Assembly: GCF_003463825.1 (NCBI RefSeq)
Contig: NZ_QSDY01000002.1
Coordinates: 1 to 63,684, forward strand
Length of the DNA: 63,684 nucleotides
Source of the DNA: Veillonella sp. AM51-8BH
GTDB taxonomy: Bacteria; Bacillota; Negativicutes; Veillonellales; Veillonellaceae
Reading direction: 5' to 3'
Each line of letters opens with the position of its first letter. Positions within the stretch are counted from its first letter, which is position 1. The position numbers and the translations under genes are program-made. This document shows, one piece after another, positions 18,024-25,321 of the stretch. The notes under the pieces are model-generated. The model was given only the letters and a program-made list of their open reading frames with translations. It searched no databases and had not been told where the DNA came from.

Positions 18024-20858
18024 ATGGATTACGGTAAGACGTTACATTTGCCTGAAACAGAATTTCCAATGCGCGGCAATTTGCCTAAGCGCGAACCAGA
18101 AATCTTAAAGTTCTGGGAAGACCACAAAATTTATCAAAAACGTTTGGAATTGCGTAAAGACGCAAAACCTTTCATTTTGCATGATGGCCCTCCATATGCG
18201 AACGGTAAATTGCATATCGGTCATGCCCTCAACAAAACGTTGAAGGATATCATCATGAAATACAAGACCATGACTGGTCATTATACTCGTTATATCCCTG
18301 GTTGGGATACGCACGGTTTGCCAATTGAGCATGCGGTTATCAAAAATACTGGTCTTAACCGTCATGAAATGGCGCCATTGGACTTGCGCAACAAATGTAA
18401 GGAATATGCATTAGAATGCGTAGAAACTCAAAAACAAGACTTCATTCGCTTTGGTGTACTAGGCGAATGGGATCGCCCTTATTTGACATTGCGTCCTGAG
18501 TTCGAAGTAAAACAACTTGGTATCTTCGGCGAAATGGCAAAACGTGGACACATCTACAAAGGTCTTAAAACTGTATACTGGTGTACTCACTGTGAAACTG
18601 CATTGGCAGAAGCAGAAATCGAATACGCTGAGAAAAAATCTTTCTCCATCTACGTAAAATTCCCTTACGTATCCGAGAAAAAGGTGACATTGCCAGCTGG
18701 CGTAGATCCAAAACAAGCATACGCTGTTATCTGGACAACTACTCCTTGGACAATGCCTGCCAACGTAGCAATCTCCGTTAACCCTGAGCTTGAATATGGT
18801 TGGGTAAAAGTAGGCGACGAATACTACTTGATGGCTACTGAACTCGTTGATGCGGCTATGAAAGATATCGGTATCGAAGACTACGAAATCGTAAACCGTT
18901 TCTCTGGTGCAGATTTAGAATTGGCTGAATTCAAACATCCATTCGTAGAACGTAAATCCACTGTATTGTGTGGTGACCATGTAACACTTGAAGCTGGTAC
19001 TGGTTGCGTACATACAGCGCCTGCACACGGTGAAGATGACTTTAATATCGTCCAACGTTACAACAAAGAAGGTAAAGTTGAGCTTCCTATCGTATCTCTT
19101 GTTAACGAAACTGGTAACTATACAAAACAAGTGGACGATAACCGTTATGGTGATACTGAATTCCCATTGGCTGGCGTAGAAATCCACGATGCAGAGGTGC
19201 CTGTAATCAAAATCTTAGCGCACAACAATGCATTGCTTCACAAATCTAGCTTGCGTCACCAATACGCACATTGCTGGCGTTGTAAAAACCCTATTATCTA
19301 CCGTGCTACAGAACAATGGTTCTCCTCTGTAGATGGATATCGTCAACAAGCACTTGATGCAATCGACAATCAAGTACAATGGATTCCTAAATGGGGCCAT
19401 GACCGCATCTTTAACATGGTTCGTGACCGCGGTGACTGGGTAATTTCCCGTCAACGTATTTGGGGCGTGCCAATTCCTATTTACTATTGTGAAAGCTGCG
19501 GCGAGCACATCATTAATGACGACACTATCAAAGCATTACAAGAAAAAGTAGCCGTAGAAGGCTCCGATGCTTGGTGGGCTCACAGTGCAAAAGAATTGTT
19601 ACCAGAAGGTTTCAAATGTCCTCATTGCGGTCATGATGAGTTCAAAAAAGAAACAGACATCATGGACGTATGGTTTGACTCTGGTTCCTCTTGGTCTGGT
19701 GTACTTGAAGTTAACGGCTTAGATGTACCATGTGCTATGTACCTTGAAGGTTCTGACCAACATCGCGGTTGGTTCAACTCTTCCTTGTTAACTGCAGTAG
19801 CAACAACTGGTAAAGCACCATACAACTCCGTATTGACTCACGGCTTCGTTGTGGACGGCGAAGGTCGCAAAATGTCTAAATCTGTAGGTAATACAGTGGC
19901 ACCTAGCGACATTATCGACGTATACGGCGCTGACGTTATGCGTTTGTGGGTATCCTCCGCAGATTACCAAGCAGACGTACGTTTGTCCAAAGACATCGTA
20001 AAACAATTATCCGAAGTATACCGTAAGATCCGTAATACATTCCGCTTCTTATTAGGCAACTTGGATGACTTCAATCCAAACACTGATAAAGTGGCTTACG
20101 CAGATATGTCCGAATTCGATAAATGGGCATTGTTGCGCTTAGAAGAAGTACGTCAAAAGGTTACTGAAGCGTACGAAAACTATGAATTCCACATGTTGTA
20201 CCATGCAATTCATAACTTCTGCACAGTAGACTTGAGCTCCATCTACCTTGATGTAATGAAAGATACTATGTATGCTGAAAGCAAAAACAACGTAGCTCGT
20301 CGTTCTGCTCAAACAGCTATGTACGAAATCTTGAAAACATTGGTAGCTATGGTATCTCCTGTACTTTCCTTCACAGCAGAAGAAGTTTGGAAATACATGC
20401 CTAAAGAAGAAGGCATGCCTGAATCCGTTATGCTTCAAGATTGGCCACAAGGTCATCCTGAACACTTCAACCAAGAATTGGCTGATAAATGGAACCAATT
20501 GTTAGACTTACGTACATCCGTACAAAAAGCATTGGAATTGGCTCGTCAAAACAAAACAATCGGTCATCCATTGGATGCATCCGTTACAGTATATGCTGAA
20601 GGTGCTACATTTGACGCATTGAATGCCCTTGGTGAAGAAGGCTTGGCTAAACTCGTAATCGTATCCGAAGCTCACATTGTAAATGGCGCTGCACCAGCAG
20701 AAGCTGTTAAAGACGAAGAAACAGGCGTAGCGACAGTAGTGGCTCCATCTGAACTTGAAAAATGTGAACGCTGCTGGATCCACCGCGATACAGTAGGCCA
20801 AGACAGCGAACACCCTACACTTTGCGATCGCTGCGCAGACGTTGTAAAAACTCTATAA
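18024..20858 (+). CDS. ileS: Isoleucine-tRNA ligase
   Basis: The 944-residue class I synthetase charges tRNA-Ile. The HIGH motif occurs in PPYANGKLHIGHALNK (about residues 56-71) and KMSKS in GRKMSKSVGN (about residue 615). The editing domain between them contains GTGCVHTAPAHGEDD. The C-terminal zinc site is CERCWIHRD...CDRC (about residues 913-936), as in the bacterial (ileS1-type) enzyme. AAGGAG precedes the ATG. Expression is controlled by the T-box directly upstream and ends at a hairpin near 20937. Confidence 0.97.
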   Translation: MDYGKTLHLPETEFPMRGNLPKREPEILKFWEDHKIYQKRLELRKDAKPFILHDGPPYANGKLHIGHALNKTLKDIIMKYKTMTGHYTRYIPGWDTHGLPIEHAVIKNTGLNRHEMAPLDLRNKCKEYALECVETQKQDFIRFGVLGEWDRPYLTLRPEFEVKQLGIFGEMAKRGHIYKGLKTVYWCTHCETALAEAEIEYAEKKSFSIYVKFPYVSEKKVTLPAGVDPKQAYAVIWTTTPWTMPANVAISVNPELEYGWVKVGDEYYLMATELVDAAMKDIGIEDYEIVNRFSGADLELAEFKHPFVERKSTVLCGDHVTLEAGTGCVHTAPAHGEDDFNIVQRYNKEGKVELPIVSLVNETGNYTKQVDDNRYGDTEFPLAGVEIHDAEVPVIKILAHNNALLHKSSLRHQYAHCWRCKNPIIYRATEQWFSSVDGYRQQALDAIDNQVQWIPKWGHDRIFNMVRDRGDWVISRQRIWGVPIPIYYCESCGEHIINDDTIKALQEKVAVEGSDAWWAHSAKELLPEGFKCPHCGHDEFKKETDIMDVWFDSGSSWSGVLEVNGLDVPCAMYLEGSDQHRGWFNSSLLTAVATTGKAPYNSVLTHGFVVDGEGRKMSKSVGNTVAPSDIIDVYGADVMRLWVSSADYQADVRLSKDIVKQLSEVYRKIRNTFRFLLGNLDDFNPNTDKVAYADMSEFDKWALLRLEEVRQKVTEAYENYEFHMLYHAIHNFCTVDLSSIYLDVMKDTMYAESKNNVARRSAQTAMYEILKTLVAMVSPVLSFTAEEVWKYMPKEEGMPESVMLQDWPQGHPEHFNQELADKWNQLLDLRTSVQKALELARQNKTIGHPLDASVTVYAEGATFDALNALGEEGLAKLVIVSEAHIVNGAAPAEAVKDEETGVATVVAPSELEKCERCWIHRDTVGQDSEHPTLCDRCADVVKTL

Positions 20859-20873
20859 TTATAGATACAATAG

Positions 20874-20937
20874 AAAACTCTTCTCTAATAGGCTTAGTTT
20901 GTTTTAAACTAATGTGCACTAGAGAAGGGTTTTTCTT
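20874..20937 (+). terminator. Terminator after ileS
   Basis: CTCTTCTCTA pairs with TAGAGAAGGG across a 30-base loop that itself contains the short hairpin TTAGTTT/AAACTAA; a T run follows. Confidence 0.75.
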
Positions 20938-21056
20938 TAGAAAATATTAAAAATTTATAGAAATTTATGAAATCATTGTATGCTATCTTTCTCATAAAAC
21001 TATCTATCATAATTAGTACTTTATTATTTTCCTCATGAAAAATTAATGTGTAAAAA

Positions 21057-21084
21057 TTTACTCATTTCATATTAAACTTAATAT
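21057..21084 (+). promoter_or_regulatory. Candidate promoter of the 25-codon peptide gene
   Basis: TTTACT (21057-21062) and TAATAT (21079-21084) are 16 bases apart, about 60 bases before the start codon. The rest of the 20938-21146 interval is very AT-rich and shows no other gene. This is the best candidate rather than a clear consensus. Confidence 0.35.
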
Positions 21085-21146
21085 CCTAGTTTAAGATGTT
21101 TATAGTTAGTTTAGTTATTGTGCTTATATGAGAAGGAGGAAGAGCA

Positions 21147-21224
21147 ATGGTAGCAACTATCGTTAAAGCAATTTTGGCTGCACTTACTGGTTTAGCAAAC
21201 GCAATCTTGCCTTTATTCAAATAA
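21147..21224 (+). CDS. 25-residue hydrophobic, amphipathic peptide
   Basis: A short gene with an ideal ribosome binding site (AGAAGGAGGAAGAG ending just before the ATG), 25 codons and a perfect rho-independent terminator 22 bases after the stop, so it is a complete monocistronic unit. The product begins MVATIVKAILAALTGLANA and ends ILPLFK. It has only two charged side chains (Lys7 and Lys25), no Cys and no signal-peptide cleavage site. As a helix, the Ile/Leu/Val residues cluster on one face with Ala, Thr, Gly and Asn on the other. Size, composition and gene layout resemble phenol-soluble modulins, leaderless bacteriocins and type I toxin peptides; none can be named. It lies between ileS and the barrel-protein cluster. 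Confidence 0.6.
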   Translation: MVATIVKAILAALTGLANAILPLFK

Positions 21225-21246
21225 CAATTTCATTCCCCAGAAAAAA

Positions 21247-21275
21247 GACCACCCAGCTTGCGGGTGGTCTTTTTC
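21247..21275 (+). terminator. Terminator of the peptide gene
   Basis: GACCACCC (21247-21254) pairs perfectly with GGGTGGTC (21262-21269), preceded by six A and followed by T5C; it is a strong intrinsic terminator. Confidence 0.92.
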
Positions 21276-21473
21276 TTATGCCTGAAAATAGAAATCAATT
21301 TGTAACATAATGATTTAGAGAATCTTTAAGTGTCGTTTAACTATAAGGAGTTATATTGACTATAGAAACAAGCATACCTATAATGAAGATGAATTAACCA
21401 TGAAATGAACGTGAAGAACGGGCAGTGTTGTGTGGTTTTATTTCTTATGCAAAACGAGGGGAGCGTATAAGTC

Positions 21474-22604
21474 ATGAGAAGAAACATAATTATTAAGGCG
21501 TTGGTGTTAGGGACTATAGGATGTGCGTTTAGTGCTACAGGTTTTGCAGCAAATGTACAAAATGGACATGGCCAAGGTATTACAGATTCTACTACAGAAG
21601 TAAATGGGGCTAAGCATGAAGCGGTTCGTTCTAGTTGGATGGATCGTACAGATATTATAGTCGGTACCCAATCTAAGGTAGGGGCTCAAGTTTCGGTAGA
21701 AACATTACAACCCTTAACCCATTATGATGAAAACTCTAAATCAGTTCTATTCGTACAAGGTGGCATCGGTAAAGGCGGACAAGAGGATCAAGCTAGCTAT
21801 TTCTCTGGTGGCAATGGGGGATATTGGTATCCATACAATCCAGTTACTAAAAAAGGCGAACAACGGTATAGACCTGAAGAACATCATAATACTAAATCAT
21901 TGGGAACTGTTGCTAATGTAGGGTTAGGCTATCGGATTCTCAGTAAACATGAACATGCTTATGTAGGTGTTAATACGTTTTATGATCATTCCTTCTCGAA
22001 AAAATATAACCGTATTAGCGGTGGCTTGGAATATGTATCTGGCTTTAACGAAGTTCGCGCTAATATCTATAAGGGATTAAATAGTACAAAATCTGAACCT
22101 TATAATGTACCTTTATATGAAGGTTATTTTGAATTCTTGTTAGATGGCGGCACTGCAGGCTATACAGTTTACAAGTCTCAAAAAGCATTGTCCGGATATG
22201 ATGTAAGCTATGCGCGCACCTTTAAGAATGCTCGCTGGGCACGTGCTTATGTAGGTGCTTATCATTGGAATGGCTTAGGCGCCACAACACATGGTGAAGG
22301 ACCTGCCTTAACCCTTAATGTTGGTAAAAGCCACGGCTGGCAAGCTGGTACTACATTACAACTTACACCACATGTTTCTCTAGATGTAGGGTATACATCA
22401 GATAATAACAACTCTAGTGGTGCCTATGGTTTTGTTAAATACACATTAGGTACATCCAAGTTTGCTTGGCATGGTGGTAAGCATAGTGATGATACTATTA
22501 CCAATGCACGGGCTAGAATGTTAGATAAAGTAGATCGCAGCCCGATGCGAGTAGGTAATACCTATGAAGAATTCTGGATGGTAGTACCTTATGATCACTT
22601 ATAA
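21474..22604 (+). CDS. Inverse-autotransporter-type outer-membrane barrel, no passenger (copy 1)
   Basis: A 376-residue protein with a signal peptide (cleavage after ATGFAA, about residue 26) and a conserved segment (VQNGHGQGITDSTTEVNGAK). This is followed by a barrel resembling the intimin/invasin beta-domain: QPLTHYDENSKSVLFVQGGIG, LGTVANVGLGYRILSKHEHAYVGVNTFYDHSF, RISGGLEYVSGFNEVRANIYKGL, then TLQLTPHVSLDVGYTSDNN. It ends RARMLDKVDRSPMRV, comparable to the periplasmic end of intimin barrels. Inverse autotransporters normally continue with Ig-like passenger domains; here only about 20 residues follow. It should sit in the outer membrane with loops exposed. First of three tandem copies with 24-62 base spacers. 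Confidence 0.8.
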   Translation: MRRNIIIKALVLGTIGCAFSATGFAANVQNGHGQGITDSTTEVNGAKHEAVRSSWMDRTDIIVGTQSKVGAQVSVETLQPLTHYDENSKSVLFVQGGIGKGGQEDQASYFSGGNGGYWYPYNPVTKKGEQRYRPEEHHNTKSLGTVANVGLGYRILSKHEHAYVGVNTFYDHSFSKKYNRISGGLEYVSGFNEVRANIYKGLNSTKSEPYNVPLYEGYFEFLLDGGTAGYTVYKSQKALSGYDVSYARTFKNARWARAYVGAYHWNGLGATTHGEGPALTLNVGKSHGWQAGTTLQLTPHVSLDVGYTSDNNNSSGAYGFVKYTLGTSKFAWHGGKHSDDTITNARARMLDKVDRSPMRVGNTYEEFWMVVPYDHL

Positions 22605-22628
22605 AGGCTAGTGGGGAGACAGTAATAT

Positions 22629-23894
22629 ATGATAAGCAAGTTAGTATTTAGAGCCATGGTTTTAGGTGCTGTAGCATGTGCATTTAGTGCTACAGGTTTT
22701 GCAGCAGACGTACAAAATGGACATGGACAAGGTATTGCAGATTCTACTACAGAAGTGAATGGGGCTAAGCATGAAGCAGTTCGTTCCAATTGGTTAGATC
22801 GAACAGATATTGCCGTAGGTGTTCAAACTGGTGGTACATCTGATTCGCATAAGGGGATGTTCCCTAGTGATTATAATAATAACTTTTACAATACAAAATC
22901 AGATTACGGGAATATCACTAAAGCCTATATAGAAACATTGCAACCTATTACTCATTATGATGAAAATTCTAAGAGTGTTGTGTTCATACAAGGTCGTATC
23001 GGCCGTGGTGGTGAGAAAATCTCCTCTAAAGAGGTAAGAGGTTATTTTACCCCAGACCTTGTAATGTCACCATTTGGATTTGATGTTTTTACGGAAATCA
23101 ATACAGATGAAAAAACATCTGAGTCGTTAGGAACGGTTGGTAGCTTAGGTGTTGGTTATCGTATTCTTAGTAAACATGAACATGCTTATGTAGGTGTTAA
23201 CGCTTTTGTAGATCGTGCTTTCACAGGAAATTACAATCGTATCAGCGGTGGTGTAGAGTATGTGAATGGACTCAACGAAGTGTATGCCAATGTGTATAGA
23301 GGCCTTGGTGATAAGGAACTCGTAAAAGGCGGTGGCGGTAATCCATATCCTAAACGGTTGTATCCTAATGGCTATCCAGATACATTCCCATACAATACCA
23401 TCCCTAGTGAAAATTATAATACCTATGTAGGTGGTGGCGTGTTAGATGGCTATGAAATAGGGATTGTAAGGTCCTTTAAAAATGCACGTTGGGCTCGTGC
23501 CTATGTAAATGGTTATCGTTGGAACGGCAATGGATTTAGCCATAAACAAGAATATAATTGGGGACGTCCAGGTCATTGGTCTGTGCCGTGGTTTACTACA
23601 CGAAATGCTAATCATTATAAAGGCATTAAAATTGGTGCTGAATTACAATTGACACCACATATATCTTTAGATATTGGGTATAACAATGCCAATAATATGT
23701 CGAAAGGGATGTATGGTACTCTTAAATATACATTAGGTACATCTAAATTTGCCTTCTGGGGTGGCAAGCATAGTGATGATACGATTACTACAGCTCGCTC
23801 TAAAATGCTAGATAAGGTACGTCGTCAAGACATGATTGTAGAATCCTTTGATGACATTGAATACGATTATTTGGCGCCAATCGATCATCTATAA
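22629..23894 (+). CDS. Inverse-autotransporter-type outer-membrane barrel, no passenger (copy 2)
   Basis: A 421-residue paralogue of the previous gene with the same signal peptide and N-terminal segment, the same barrel strands (ETLQPITHYDENSKSVVFIQGRIGRGGE, LGVGYRILSKHEHAYVGVNAFVDRAF, RISGGVEYVNGLNEVYANVYRGLG, ELQLTPHISLDIGYNNANN) and the end motif ARSKMLDKVRRQDM. The surface-loop regions differ in length and sequence from copy 1, for example the Gly/Pro/Tyr-rich stretch around residues 235-265. From 22656 to about 22786 the DNA is almost identical to 23984-24114 in copy 3. It starts 24 bases after copy 1. Confidence 0.8.
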   Translation: MISKLVFRAMVLGAVACAFSATGFAADVQNGHGQGIADSTTEVNGAKHEAVRSNWLDRTDIAVGVQTGGTSDSHKGMFPSDYNNNFYNTKSDYGNITKAYIETLQPITHYDENSKSVVFIQGRIGRGGEKISSKEVRGYFTPDLVMSPFGFDVFTEINTDEKTSESLGTVGSLGVGYRILSKHEHAYVGVNAFVDRAFTGNYNRISGGVEYVNGLNEVYANVYRGLGDKELVKGGGGNPYPKRLYPNGYPDTFPYNTIPSENYNTYVGGGVLDGYEIGIVRSFKNARWARAYVNGYRWNGNGFSHKQEYNWGRPGHWSVPWFTTRNANHYKGIKIGAELQLTPHISLDIGYNNANNMSKGMYGTLKYTLGTSKFAFWGGKHSDDTITTARSKMLDKVRRQDMIVESFDDIEYDYLAPIDHL

Positions 23895-23956
23895 TACCAC
23901 TGTAGTTTAGATTATAGATATTAAATAAGACATGTAATAATAGGAAAGTAATTTAT

Positions 23957-25207
23957 ATGAGCAAGACATTAATGATAAAAGCAATGGTTTTAGGTGCTGT
24001 AGCATGTGCATTTAGTGCTACAGGTTTTGCAGCAGATGTACAAAATGGACATGGACAAGGTATTGCAGATTCTACTACAGAAGTGAATGGGGCTAAGCAT
24101 GAAGCCGTTCGTTCTAGCTGGATGGATCGCACAGATATCGTAGTCGGCGTTGGTATGAAAAAGTCTGAAGAGTCGAGTAGTCATCACTTCCATGATTTTA
24201 CAGTTTGGGATAAGTACCCTCTTATTGGGACATCTGATAAGTCTAAGTCTACAGAACTCAATAAGCTATACATTGAGACATTACAACCTATAACCCATTA
24301 CGATGAAAATGCTAAAAGTGTTGTCTTTGTACAAGGTCGTATTGGACGCAGTGGAGAAAAGATATCCTCTAATAAATTAAATAATTATTGGGTTCCAGCT
24401 AGACCTGCAGGGACGTTTACGGTATATAATGGGCAAACAGATAAGGAAGAGTCCTTAGGTGTAAATGCTAATGTTGGTGTAGGGTATCGTCGCCTTAGTA
24501 AAGGTGAGCATGCTTACGTTGGTGTCAATGCATTCTATGACCATGCATTTAAAAATGGATATAAACGTGTTAGTGGTGGCTTAGAATATGTGGTAGGCCT
24601 TAATGAATTCCATGCCAATATTTATAAAAATTTAGGATCTAATGAAAGAAAATATATAGGCCTTCATGGGCGAACTGATACATGGTATGATCCTACAGGA
24701 TTGTATCCATATGGAATGGATCCTGATCAAAGTCTTTATGATTATGCTAGGGTTGATTATGAAAATCACTGGGCTCTAAGTGAAAATACTGTAGCTAGAG
24801 GTTATGATATTGGCTATGCTCGAACATTTAAAAATGCTAGATGGGCTCGTGTCTATGCAGACTATTATAACTGGCGTGGTAGAGAGGCTGTAAAAGTAGG
24901 GTATTATAAATTACCTAAACGCGATGCTATTAAAGGTTTTAAAGTGGGGGCAGAATTCCATATTACACCACATCTTACTCTTGATGCGGGTTATAAAACA
25001 GCGTCTCATCATTTGAGTGGTCCTTATGCAACTTTGAAATATACAATCGGTACATCCAAGTTTGCTTGGCGTGGTGGTAAACATAGTGAAAGTGCGATTA
25101 CAACAGCTCGCTCTAAGATGCTTGATAAGGTACGTCGCAGTGATATGGTTGTACAAGAAACTGTAGAAGAAACTTATGATCATGGCGTTGTCGATGTAGG
25201 TTTATAG
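23957..25207 (+). CDS. Inverse-autotransporter-type outer-membrane barrel, no passenger (copy 3)
   Basis: A 416-residue third paralogue. Signal peptide and N-terminal segment are as in copy 2; barrel strands include ETLQPITHYDENAKSVVFVQGRIGRSGE, GVGYRRLSKGEHAYVGVNAFYDHAF, RVSGGLEYVVGLNEFHANIYKNLG and AEFHITPHLTLDAGYKTASH, ending ARSKMLDKVRRSDM. Loops again differ from the other copies. A terminator at 25271-25305 closes the cluster. All three could be adhesins, porin-like proteins or anchors; without a passenger, a classic adhesin role must come from the loops. No partner gene for a separate passenger is visible. Confidence 0.8.
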   Translation: MSKTLMIKAMVLGAVACAFSATGFAADVQNGHGQGIADSTTEVNGAKHEAVRSSWMDRTDIVVGVGMKKSEESSSHHFHDFTVWDKYPLIGTSDKSKSTELNKLYIETLQPITHYDENAKSVVFVQGRIGRSGEKISSNKLNNYWVPARPAGTFTVYNGQTDKEESLGVNANVGVGYRRLSKGEHAYVGVNAFYDHAFKNGYKRVSGGLEYVVGLNEFHANIYKNLGSNERKYIGLHGRTDTWYDPTGLYPYGMDPDQSLYDYARVDYENHWALSENTVARGYDIGYARTFKNARWARVYADYYNWRGREAVKVGYYKLPKRDAIKGFKVGAEFHITPHLTLDAGYKTASHHLSGPYATLKYTIGTSKFAWRGGKHSESAITTARSKMLDKVRRSDMVVQETVEETYDHGVVDVGL

Positions 25208-25270
25208 GTGTTTCCGCGTACATTACCGTCATGATTATTTATAATAGTTTAGCTTGTTCATAGGTTATAA

Positions 25271-25305
25271 AAAAAGAGCTAGTACATTATGTACTAGCTC
25301 TTTTT
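25271..25305 (+). terminator. Bidirectional terminator after the barrel cluster
   Basis: AAAAAGAGCTAGTAC and GTACTAGCTCTTTTT pair perfectly around ATTAT; placed between convergent genes. Confidence 0.92.
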
Positions 25306-25321
25306 ATGTTCTCGGTTATTT

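Noticed and set aside
21340..21415. Small ORF beginning TTGACTATAGAAAC after AAGGAG
   Set aside because: Only 13 codons with no conserved features; likely chance, although the AAGGAG is notable.
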